NCBI RefSeq assembly: GCF_958298935.1 | Contig: NC_084932.1 | Coordinates: 15,355,501 to 15,419,500, forward strand | DNA length: 64,000 bases | Source of the DNA: Phragmites australis | Taxonomy: Eukaryota > Streptophyta > Magnoliopsida > Poales > Poaceae | Direction of reading: 5' to 3' | Shown here: piece by piece, positions 9,575 through 20,008 of the stretch | Layout: each line of letters opens with the position of its first letter | Numbering within the stretch: the first letter of the stretch is position 1 | Translations under genes and position numbers: made by a program | The notes under the pieces: generated by a model | Told to the model about the DNA's origin: nothing | Database searches by the model: none | Seen by the model: only the letters and a program-made list of their open reading frames with translations

Positions 9575-12330
9575 TCTCCTCTAGGGAACCATGGGCCAGA
9601 AGAGGACTAACACCCCTAAGAAACCACAAGCATATAGGATGCTCACTAGAGTCTGCCCTAGCACAAGATGGGGCGGATAGGAGCCCAAGCCCACACCCGT
9701 CCTCCTCCTCTGGTAGCAGCGAAAGCTGGGGATCGAGGCACAGGCGAGCCCTATTCCATGAGAGCCTCCGAGCCAACATTGGGTAGGTAGCTCTGACTAA
9801 GATCCCACCAAAGAGGTATTGAGATGAGGCAATGCATTTTATACTTCTTGAATTAAGGAATATTTTTTGTTCATGTCAACCCCCTTGTTTTCTCTCTAGA
9901 TGGAGGAAGCGCAGTTTCCAAATCAGATAGCTGGTAGTGGTGCATGAACCCGAAAGCCAAGGACACAAATATAGTGGCCGATGGACAAGGTTACTGTCAT
10001 GGGAATCGATGCGGATGAGCTGCCTATGGATAATAAGGCATTGAATAGATTCTGGAGGGTTGCAGAGCTCATTGCTCGAGAGAGGGTGCCAATAACAACT
10101 AAATTCGATAACCTCAGTGATGAAGCAAAGAGGTACTTGTTCGATAATGTAATCAAGGAGTATATGGAGTACCCTGAAAACATGAGTGAACAACAAACGA
10201 TCACCACGGTTAATGCAACAATGAAAGTGATTGCGAAACTTCACTGAAGCTTTAAGAGCAAGCTTGTTAATCGGTACTTGGCTAAAGAGGTGACACCCTT
10301 CGAGAGCTACTAGCACTTGAAAGAGGAAAATTAGGGTTCTTTTGTGCAGATGAAGAACTTAGAGCAGTTCAAAAAGGAGAGTGAGGAGAAGAAATAGCTT
10401 TGGGTTGGGAACAAGCACAACCACTGGACCGACTTAACCGGGTACGTGGGAAAAAGGGCGAAATGGTAGACTGAGGATAAAAAGTTAGCCAAAGAAGACC
10501 ATGAGAATCCTTGGTTGCAATTTCCAGGACGATCACGGTCATATTTGTGTGCAAGGGGTGAGCTATCCGAAAGCGGAGAAATCACATTTAGAAATAGTGA
10601 AACCTAGTCAATTGCAGAAAAAGTAAAAGAAAAGGTAGCCGAAGCTAGCCAAGGTTCTTTCACTACGGTTAGGTAAGATGGTGTTCTCTTAGCGGTGATG
10701 GGAAACCCGTAGCACCTAGGTCGATTGCGAGGTGTATCTAGTTCCTAGGCTGGAAATACAGCTTTCCCGAGGACCTTGGAATGTACAAGAAGAGAAGAAG
10801 ATCGGATGCAGTGGATGTGGATGCATTGACACATGACATGACCCGGAAAGTTTATGCAAACATCATGTAAACGCTTGCAGCACGGGGAATAGAGATTTTC
10901 ATCCCAAGGAAGCTAGCACCGGAACTGCAAGGAAGAGTAGCTGTGCCTCCAGGAAGGTCGATCAACCAATAGCCGCCGTGATCGAGTCGGATTCAATTTA
11001 CCTGCTAAAAGGGTCCACACCATACAACTTTGTAATCAGGCATAGCGAGTATTACATCGAGGTTGCAAGGGGCCAGGTGCTTCCAGACGTCCATATCTTA
11101 CATATGGTCCCGATATGTGCTGACTGCCATGGTTACGGTGGACATGTTACATAGCAATGCCATCGATCATATATTGGAGCTTCCCCTAATGATGAAGTCA
11201 CAACATTGGGTGAAACTCTTCGTCAAAGGATCCAGTGGAAGAGGGGCGATATGGTGGTCTCTAGTGCATCCCAGTCTAGATGAGTTTTAAGTACACCACC
11301 GCCGCACCCCTCACTTATAGAGAAGGTAGCTTCACTGTCTTCTCCAACTCTAGAGAAGCCGGCCTCACTGCCTTCTCCGCATCTGACAGCCTTGCTTCAA
11401 GCTCCAATTCTGTCTCCGTCAAAGAGCCCAAAGAAAAAGGAAAAGAGAGCTGGGAAGAAAGGCTCTAAGAAGCACATGCCGAAGAGTTTGAAGACCATTG
11501 TATTGTCGAAGAAGTCCACGAACATTGGAGCAGCGTGGACTAGTGCCCACACAAAATTCTAATATGGGAAACCCTTGATGAAGGTAGGTGACCTAACAAG
11601 GGCGGGACAAACATGTGTTGACCTGTATAATTACTATATGTAGACTTCTAGAGACACCAAGACTCAATCCATAGTAGTAAAGTACAAATGATGTCACTTT
11701 TTAACTGAAGACGGCTACTTCCTTGTGAGTTTCAATGGCTTATATGACTTCTTTAACCTCGATACCATGGATGTATTGTTATTACGGATCTTCACATTGT
11801 ACGTCCCTTGAAACTGAAAATTCATTAAGTAATACCACTAAGTCTTGAATCTAACTATATTATTATCCGTAGACACTTGATCAAAGAAATAAAGAAGAAC
11901 AAGGAGCCCATTGGATTTCGTGACCATGAGACCATTACAATCTCGATCATCCAACTTCACAGTGGCTACACTGTGGACTATGTGACTAGGGTAATGCAAC
12001 AATATTCCAAAATAGACTACTTGTTGGGCCCTCACAACACAAGTGGCCATTGGGTCTTATTGGTCATTTGCCTCTAGTGGAACTTGGTGTGGTACCTCGA
12101 CTCGTCAAGACCAGTAGGACTAAACGGCAAACCTAGATAGTTTAATTTTATGATAACATGATATTGGTTATGCGTCAAATTATGCAAGATTTTTTAGCTT
12201 GTTTTATGGACAACGCTGCACTCCCGAAGATTTGACAATGAATTGCAGAGTTCATGATGTCTGAAGTTATCAACCTACACGACAACTTGTACTATAGAAA
12301 CCCTAGGTTGTGAGGTCTTATGTAATATGA
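9575..12330 (+). pseudogene. CACTA second gene: Transposase_24-like region plus Ulp1-like protease relic
   Basis: The part at 9589-9785 is a possible exon. From 9900 a frame opens with MEEAQFPNQ, is stopped once, and runs to 10245 (residues such as NKALNRFWRVAELIARE). About 10400-10740 gives a Transposase_24-like signature (HNHWTDLTGYVGKR; ENPWLQFPGRS). About 10770-10870 gives GMYKKRRRSDAVDVDALT. About 11877-12075 gives the C48-type protease part, with the catalytic His in TSGHWVLLVIC and a following WYLDSSRP holding the usual Asp. I do not see an intact segment for the catalytic Cys. About 12230-12300 gives a C-terminal helix (EFMMSEVINLHDN) in a different frame. Many TAG/TGA stops and frameshifts make it a pseudogene. 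Such proteins accompany TNP2 in plant CACTA elements; the role of the protease there is unproven. Confidence 0.75.
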
Positions 12331-12539
12331 ATTGATTGAACTCTATAACCTTTGCGATTCTGTAATGAATTGATTGAACTATGTAACCTTTGTGATTCTA
12401 TGATGAAATGTGTTCTTATATAAGTGTGTTTGTCGATATGAATTTGGATGCATTGCTGTTGTTTGAAGGAAGAAGATGGCTGCTAAATTCTGGCTATGCT
12501 CCAGGATATAGCCATGAAACAAGACAATCCTACAGGGTA

Positions 12540-12849
12540 ACCTACACATGAGTGATGGGTAACCTTGTTACCTGTCACTTGTCTCTTAATATAAGTGACG
12601 TGTAAACTATTAACCTGTCACTTATGTCATGTAACTAGGTTGCCCATCACTTATGTCTTCCTTCCCAGCATATTGGAGACGCGCGTTAGTGACAGGTCAC
12701 TATTACGATCCATCATCTATGACCTCATTGGTGATAGGTTCTTACCCGTCACTTATGACTAGTCATCAGTGACACGTTCGGGGTGACAGGTGCGGGACCT
12801 GTCCCATGATGATTATCACCCGTTATCCATAGTCTTTTTTCATGTAGTG
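12540..12849. repeat. CACTA right-end subterminal repeats and terminus
   Basis: Alternating units of the AAGTGACGGGT / ACCTGTCACTTAT type fill 12545-12830. The end reads TTTTTTCATGTAGTG, stopping at 12849. This is the reverse of a CACTACATGAAAA terminus. The last bases TGTAGTG are followed at once by the LTR of element A. Confidence 0.8.
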
Positions 12850-14215
12850 ACACTTTTTAAAAAATAGCTCGGCCTCAGGCACTGCACATATAAAGCTGAG
12901 TAGGTCTGCCGCCGCCACCCTAGCTTCCTGCTGGCACCACCATAGCCACCCGTTCCACATGCCACCACCGTCGCATTGGCCACCATCGTCACCTCCTGCC
13001 GCCGTCCGCCTGCCTCGCTGTCATGACCAGAAGCACAATCGCTACCAGTAGTGTCACTGTCGCACACCATGCCACGTGTGTTTGCTACTGCTGCTATGCG
13101 GCAGGTAGAGGGTAGCAGCAAGAAGAAGTAGGAAGAAGATGAGAAGGAGAAGAGAAGGGAGGAAGAAGAAGAGGAAAAGATAAGGAAGAAGAGAGATTTC
13201 ACAATTTTGTCAAAATTCATCCTTGGATCATCTTCTTCGTTGCAAGGGTAAACCCTAATTAGTCCCTAGCTGCTCATAGACCAGTTTTGGTGGATGGATT
13301 CACCGTTGGAATTGGGGATTGTTAAGTCGATTAGTGTGCAATGACTTATTTAAAAATTGAGATTAAATTGTGCAAAATTTGGCTATAATGTTAAAATAAA
13401 AGTTGTAGGTCTTGTCGATATATTTGGTCTAATTCAATTCTGATAAGCTGTTCAAAAGAAATCATCAAAATAGTGATGCTGTTTGGTTCAGATTATTCTA
13501 TGCAATATTTTATTAATCTATTTTGGACCTAGTTAGAGAAGGATTTCAGCCAAATCCACAATACCAAAGTTGTAGGAAATTTCCTGTAGATTCCCTAGAT
13601 GTACTTTTTTTTTTAATGCCAATCAACTAAGCGAATTAAAAGATATAGGTAAAACAACGAGCAACGCAGAAAACTAGACAGATTTTTTAATAAAACGAGA
13701 TTTAGGGATTTAGAGAGACAAGTTCGTGTATTCATTATGTAGACTCACTGTTATTTTAGGATTGTTCCTAAGTGTAGTTTTGCTCCTTAGGTTTGAAGAG
13801 TTCCAGTGCTGATGGCGTGACACAGATCGCTCGCCATAGTTATGGTAAGTGCATGATGAACTGTGTGTGCAGATATGGTTTGCTTGTTGGCTGTTTTGTC
13901 GACTTGTTTGATCATGTTATTTCAATATTCATATTTTCATGTGTTAGTTTGATTCTAATTTCCTGATAATGTTCATTTCAAAGATGATTCAAGATTCAAG
14001 TTGTTTTTTTCATATGATTCACGTTCTGGGTCTTTTTTTAAAATAATATGTGCATTTTGCTTTTTAATTTTCATATTCTTGTGAGTAAGTGCTGACCCCA
14101 CTAGCTTGGCTTTACCGGTAAATGCTAAGGATGTATTCAGGTATTGTCCATTTCAGACGAAAACTTCTACTTCATGACATTTTCAAAAGACAAGAAAAAA
14201 TCCATTTGATTGTGT
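12848..14215 (+). repeat. Element A 5' LTR, 3' end deleted
   Basis: It begins at or near TGACACTTTTT (12848), or at TGTAGTG (12843) if the CACTA end overlaps. A TATA box TATAAAG lies at 12889-12895. It follows the 3' LTR to the ACAAGAAAAAATCCAT block at 14190-14212. The last roughly 415 bp of the 3' LTR (53320-53731), including the GTGTTACA end, have no counterpart here, and gag starts only 30 bp later. The end of the LTR and the primer-binding site therefore appear deleted. Confidence 0.8.
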
Positions 14216-14243
14216 CCTTTTAAATGTTTTCTTGTTAAAGCTA

Positions 14244-14715
14244 TGCCTCCAAGGGCCCATACAGGTGCTCGTGGGGGACACACTACTAGTCACGATGGTG
14301 CTAGTGGCTAGAGTCGTACTAGAGGTTGTACCGGCTAACCAGAAGATTGACACAAGTAGTGGAAGAGAATCAGGAAGGTGAAGAGCTTGCGGGTCACTTG
14401 ATTGCTGGAATTGAAGCCACTAATGATGCCCTAGTGGCTCCGACAGTCTAGAGGATGACATACCTAAGATGAATCTCTATGCGACTGGACACGTTTGATG
14501 GGTCGGGGATGCCAACGGAGGCTATAGATTGGCTATGCAGGATAGAGAGGGTCATGAATGGTTTTTGAGATGATGCTCGAGGAGAAGGTTGAGTTTGCAC
14601 TGCACCAGCTATCGGGTCAGGCGGATATATGGTGAGATAGAGTTTTTAAGGCGTGGACCCCTACTCCTGATGACATCACTTGGGAGGTCTTTCTATAGCA
14701 ATTTATGGCCAAGTA
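14244..14715 (+). pseudogene. Element A gag, N-terminal part
   Basis: The start ATG at 14244 reads MPPRAHTGARGG, a common basic start of gag in this group. Near 14570-14715 the frame gives EEKVEFALHQLSGQADIW and TPDDITWEVF, the conserved capsid-region core of Ty3 gag. Several TAG stops interrupt it. The frame is cut at GCC-AAG-TA by element B and resumes at 34017. Confidence 0.75.
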
Positions 14716-17625
14716 TGTAACACCCTAAATTTCAAATCTTTGACATAGTTTAAAATTTTGCTAGAATTTAAATAGGAGTTGCAATTTTGTTCAATAGAGA
14801 GAGATTAGTTTCTAATTTTAATTTGGCCATAGGTTATATAAGTTTGATGCATTCATGCCGTCATAGTTGCAATAGGTTTTTATGCGTGGAAAAAGTTTGC
14901 AAAAATTCGCTAGAACTCGCTCGTTTAAAACTCCTTTTGAAATTTGTTCAAAATCTAAAAATAAAAGCAATTTCGAAAATACTCTTGGGCCGAATCTCTT
15001 TCCCGGCCCACTTCTCCTCCCCCCCATCTCTTTCTTTTCCTCCCGAGTGGGCCTCCACCTTCCCCCGCGCTGGGCCGCAGCCCGAGCAGGCCCCCCTTTC
15101 TCCCCCGTACCGTCCCGCTAGGATGAGCTGGCCTGCATTAGTCCCGAGCCGCTCCCCTCCCCGCCTTGCCTCGCCGCCGTGTGGATCCCGCCCGAGCCGA
15201 GCTGCCCCGCCCGAGCCACGGCTCCGCTTCTTCCATCTCCCGCTGTCGGCTGAAACACCACCAAATCCCGCACGCCGTTTGAAATCTGAGCCGCCCCACG
15301 CCTTTATTCGCCGATTAAACACCATGGCTGAAGCCCACGCCTCCTATTCACTCCCCGATTGTTTTCCGCTTCAATTTCCCCCTCATTGATGGAAATCACT
15401 GCGTTTATTCCATTAGGCCGCTGGCCAAATCCCCTCAAATTCGTCTGATCCTCTCCCTCTCTCGAGTGTATAATCCTCTCATCACCTTCCTTGTGACATT
15501 CCACACCCAACACACTCATTTGCCTTCTCTTTCCACTCAGAAATCGACCTCGACGCCGTCATCTTCATCATCTCTGGTGAGAGCTCGGCTGCTGCCCCTT
15601 TTCTCTGAGACTGAGCCATCATTGATCCATTTTCTTCTCTCTTCGGCGTCACAAGTGCTCAAGGACCATTCTCCACTACTCCTCGGTGCTTCTCTACCGC
15701 CAGATGTCACCCACATCGAGCTCCAAGCCTGCCGGCCACCTGTCTTGGTCGCTGGCCATCCACTTCCCTTTTCGACCTTCAAGCACCCCTCGGTGATTAC
15801 CCCCTCTGCCTCCTCTCTCTTTTGCGCCTCTTCCCATCGCATTCCGTGGTCGGTAACGCGATTTTGCGCATCTCCAGTGATGTGCCGGCGATCTACCATC
15901 GTTGGCCGCCGCCTCACTGTGTTCATGCCCGGTCGTCGATCTCAGATGGATGGCCTAGATCATAGGGGTGCATCCCCCTTCAGCCTGGTCCACCATGGAC
16001 CCATGGACCGGCCTCCAGGCCGTGGTCCATGAGCCCATAAACCTATTCCATTAGTTTTTCAATAGAAAAATAATTCTATTTTGATTTATGACATTATAAT
16101 TAGAATTTCCACTATAAAATCGATTCCGGTTTTCCTCTAAACTCAAGTAAAATTTGCAGAAAAGCCCCTAGAACTTTAAAAGCTCAATACTTTTTTCTCG
16201 TAGCTCTGATTTAGGTGATTTTCGTGCTCAAATGTTCGTAGTGATGTGTAGAATATTTTTATAGGGTTTTTTTTTACCTAGATTTAGTTCTGTTTGGTGT
16301 ACTGTCCTTAGAGGTTTCTTTTGTGTGCTTTTCCGATCTGTCGTTTAAAGGTGCACAGTTCGAGAATCTTCAAGAGCAAGCTTTCGAAGACTTTAAGCAA
16401 CCCTTCGCTAAAGGCAAGTGTCCTTGAACATTTTGCCCCTGTTTTAAGATTTCATGTGTAGTTTTATCCTTCAATTGCATGCTTGTCTAAATGGAATCCC
16501 ACTTTAGGGTTTACTAGTTTTGTTTGACAATTCCTTGTCGCCGTTGATGGTTCATGGGGTAAAATGGGTAGTTTTTGCTAGTGCAGTCATAAGTTGGGGA
16601 AATGTTAAAATTGACTAATGAACTGTGTAACAAGAAATTCGGTAATGGCAATCTTGTAGCAACATGGTATAGGGATCCTGCAGGATGGTTGGTTTGAGAT
16701 GGTGCTTTACCGCAAGTGTGTGATTATTCCTGTGTGAGGTCCTAAGGACCGGTTCTTGAAGATGTAACCAAGTGAATCCACACAACCACGAGGCCTATAT
16801 GGGTACGGCCTGGCCAACTAATTAGCCACCCCTCTAACTCTGTGGGCACCGTTGGATGGTTAAGTGGCACAAGAGGGGGCTTCTGCAGCGATGTAATCGT
16901 CTGTTAGCAGTGAAACCTCAGTGGGTGCCTGCAAGTTGGCTAGAGGTTTTTAAAGGCCTTGCAGTGAGACCCTGACTCCACACCTCAGAAGTGTAAGGCA
17001 ACATGGGAATCATGACTTGTGGGGAAAGCTGTGCATACACTGCAGAGTACCTATCTGGTCGATCAACCGTGCTCACGGACAAGAGCAAACTTGGACTTCT
17101 TCAGGATTAGATGGGATCAGGGTTTGGTATGGTTGGTTGGGTAGCCGGGTAATGGAATTACCTGGTGAGTCTTGGTAGTCGGGTGATGGAATTACCTGGT
17201 GAGTCTTGGTATTCGGATGGAATCTGATGAGTCAATCCTTTTGTTTTAATTGAGTCTTCTCACCTAGTAAATAGGTTGCCTGTTGTTGGAGTCATAGATT
17301 ATAGTTGCTTAGTGCAGTTACTTGTGCCTATCCTTTCCTTGACGGAGCCTCATAGCATGTTTTTCCCTCCACTTGTGGAGTACATTTTTGTATTCACACC
17401 CGTTGTCCCTTCTTTTTTATCCCCTTTGCTGATCAGAAGCCGTCAATGAAGCTACTACCTTTGAAGTGGACAATTTCAACCTTCGGGTCCCTTTTGTAAT
17501 AAGTTAAATACTGTTGTAATAATGGCACTGTTATGATACACTGATGATGTAGAACATGTAAGGAAACGTGTTCCTTGCATACATGTGTTGTGCCTAGTTT
17601 TGTTCCTTTAAAACTGGGTGTTACA
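14716..17625 (+). repeat. Element B 5' LTR (2910 bp)
   Basis: It starts TGTAACACCCTAAATTTC and ends CTGGGTGTTACA. The GC-rich part at 15000-16030 gives long open frames on both strands, but its partner sequence in the 3' LTR shows these are LTR and not genes. A promoter-like GTGTATAATCC lies near 15466; the 3' LTR copy has a better AGTATATAAG at 31854-31863. Relative to the 3' LTR it lacks about 70 bp near 17470 (compare 33810-33870). Confidence 0.92.
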
Positions 17626-17629
17626 GTAG

Positions 17630-17642
17630 TGGTACCAGAGCC
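17630..17642 (+). other. Element B primer-binding site (tRNA-iMet type)
   Basis: TGGTACCAGAGCC begins four bases after the LTR end. It differs from the usual TGGTATCAGAGCC complement of initiator methionine tRNA at one base. It marks the start of minus-strand DNA synthesis. Confidence 0.88.
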
Positions 17643-17802
17643 GTGTTGACCATAGGACGCAGCGTAAATAGAAAAACGTGCTAAGGACCTATGTTTGTAC
17701 AAACTAATTTTTGTAAAATTGTTTCCCTTTCAGTTTTCCGTTTCTCTATCTATTTCTCTTTATAAAATTGTTACTAATTTTCGATCTTTTTCAAAATTTT
17801 AG

Positions 17803-18539
17803 ATGGCCTGCAGAAAGATTGCCCCGTGTAAGCGTGTGCTGGTTTCTAAGCTGGAGGTCCTCGCTGGTGCTATTTGGGCGCACCAACCCCCTACCGAGTT
17901 CTACTCAGACGGACAGCTCGCTGTCTACTTCGCCCACATGTTGTGGTACCTGCTTCAGGGTCTGGGCTACCACGACGCTCCACTCTACAAGGGAGTCAGA
18001 GTTCCGCTTGGAGGTCATGGTTACTCCTGGTCAGTGGAGGTGACCATGTTTGAGAAGCCCACCGACGTTGGTCTTCACCGAGTTCGTCGAGTCCACACTG
18101 CCGTTGCCCTTAGAGCTACCTTTGAGGCTGGGATTGAGGATGCCGCCCGCCAGGATCTGTCTATTTTCTGTAGGGATAACAGACAGGACCTCTGCCTCAC
18201 TCAGTTTAGGAAGTTCACGCAACGCCTGTCTAGCAGCATGGAGGTCATCTTCGCGCCCGTAACAATGAGCCAGATCTCCGTTTGCGAGAGCATGTCCACC
18301 TCACTGCCACTCTGTACGCTGAGCTTGATAGAGACCTCGACGAGCTGGAGGATATGCATCAACGTCACGTAGAGCAGGAGCAGAGCATCCACGAGCTGCA
18401 GATTCTGTTGGAGGACCCCAACCAGTTTCCCTAGGAGGCTCCCATGGCACCCGTGGCTGCACCACCCTATTCCCCTCTGCGCAAGAAGCTTCATCTGGCA
18501 GATGCAGTAGGTGCTTTAGGCATAGTAGGGGAAGAGTAG
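17803..18539 (+). pseudogene. Extra ORF between primer site and gag in element B (ORF0)
   Basis: The ATG at 17803 lies 161 bases after the primer site, matching the placement in element D. Reading order: a short basic N-terminus (MACRKIAPCKR), a region with WAHQPP and GLGYHDAPLYKGVRV, a strand-strand-helix pattern (WSVEVTMF … LRATFEAGIEDAARQDL) that resembles a double-stranded-RNA-binding fold in outline, then, after a frameshift near 18250, a heptad-rich segment (LYAELDRDLDELEDMHQ) likely to be a coiled coil. The frame has one TAG at 18432-18434 and ends at 18537-18539. The helix segment FEAGI.DAARQ is shared with D. No known function can be assigned. Two Cys codons (TGC, TGT) may be decayed Arg codons. 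Confidence 0.7.
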
Positions 18540-18859
18540 AGTCGAGCTAGGAGAATGTCCCTAGCTGAATAAATCGTTTAGTCTTGTGGGTTCTAGTTGT
18601 CTTGTGTTGTTTGTGCTAGTATGTGCTTGTGCTTGAGTCTGTAGTGTGAACCTTGTCATGAGTTAGATCTTTTCTTGAGTGTTGGTGTAGTGTGGGGGTT
18701 TCCCCTCTACATTGCATCAGTTAATAATATAATAATAGTTGGGAGTCCCTTTCTTTCTTTCATACTGTATCGATTCTTATCTGTTCTTTTCTATTCTTGT
18801 CTTGGTTTCTGCCCTTGCTTTTCCCTTATGTTCCCCACTTGAACCTTGGCTACCAATAG

Positions 18860-20008
18860 ATGGTGAATACAGAACGCTACAACAACGTCAACGACAACAT
18901 CAACAACAACATCAACAACAACATCAATGACAATGTCAATGACTACGCCAATGACAACGTCACCAACCAGCGCGATCTTCCACCCTACCACCTCTGATGG
19001 ATACCAATCAAGTGATGACCATTCTCCAAGGCTTGTTTCAGGCTATTAACCAGTAACCCCAAGACCAGCAAGCACCACCGCAGCAGCCACAGTCCAAGCT
19101 CAGAATGTTCTTGAGCACTCAGGCACACACCTTCTCTCAAGTAGTTGAGCCCATGAAGGCAGATGACTGGCTGATGACCATAGAAAGCAAGCTGCAGATA
19201 GCTCAGTGTAATGGAAGGTAGATAGTTCTCTTCTTATATGATCAACTAATTGGACCAGCTTAAGAGTGGTGGACAGCTTACACTGCTGCTCATGAGGATC
19301 CCCAGGAAATCACTTGGGTAGAGTTCCGGAATAACTTCCGTGCACACCATGTCCCCACCGGTGAAGTGAAGTTGAAGAGGTGGGAGTTCCTCAGTCTGAA
19401 GCTAGGACCCATGTCAGTAAGGGAATACCTCACCAAGTTCACCTAGCTCTCCCGCTACGCCCCCAATGATGTGGATACTGATTAAAAGAAACAAGATTGC
19501 TTCTTGCAGGGTCTCAACGCTGGCTAACAGTATGCTCTCTTAGCCAACAAGTACCCCAGTTTCCAAAAGCTGGTGGACAGAGCGTTCATCATGGAGAAGA
19601 AACGTCAGAACCTAGGAGAAGAGCACAAGCGCAGTCTGCAGGGTTAGACTTCTGGTAGCAACACATGTCCCTGTTTCATACTTCCTGCCACCGGTCCTAT
19701 GTTTCACCATGGAGTGCAGAATCAGCAATGGAGGCCACCACAAAAGATGCCTAATAAGGTTGCAAGGTTGTACAAGACGCTAGTGCAGCCAGCGTCATAG
19801 CAATAGTAGCAGTCTCACCCCAACTACCAGCAGTAGCGACTCAACAACAACCAGCCCCAGCAGCAAAATCGCACCGGCCAAGGGTCAGGCAACATTGGGC
19901 CGTTTCAATTACGGCAACTTTGGGCGCCTTGCCAACAAGTGTCCCATGAAGCAATAGGGCCAAGCACAGTCCCAAGGCAACAATCAGCAGTAGATTTGGC
20001 AGAATGCG
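18860..20008 (+). pseudogene. Element B gag
   Basis: The start ATG at 18860 reads MVNTERYNN, and D gag likewise starts MVN. An Asn-rich run from CAACAAC/CAACATC-type codons follows (18878-18970). The capsid-like core is at about 19100-19620 (FSQVVEPMKADDWL, EITWVEFRNNFRAHHVP, LSRYAPNDVDTD, FQKLVDRAF). The zinc knuckle at 19901-19945 reads RFNYGNFGRLANKC: three of its four ligands are replaced. Many TAG stops, mostly at positions expected to be Gln, break the frame. The intact protein would build the virus-like particle in the cytoplasm. Confidence 0.85.

Larger units (their letters stand above)
2786..12849 (+). mobile_element. Decayed CACTA (En/Spm) transposon, left end missing
   Basis: The region contains, in one direction, a TNP2-type transposase relic, a second gene relic with Transposase_24-like and Ulp1-like parts, and a right terminus ending TTTTTTCATGTAGTG at 12849. 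That terminus is the complement of the CACTACA start that defines the superfamily. GTGACRGGT/ACCYGTCAC subterminal repeats precede it. I found no matching CACTA left end. The TNP2 reading starts directly against an LTR remnant at about 2785, so the left end is probably deleted. A repeat cluster at 6186-6360 leaves open that two CACTA elements are joined here. A solo LTR is inserted at 7761-9168. Confidence 0.7.

Noticed and set aside
14787..16032. Pro/Ser-rich frames of 188-200 codons as host genes
   Set aside because: They lie in the B 5' LTR, and the homologous part of the 3' LTR does not keep the frames.
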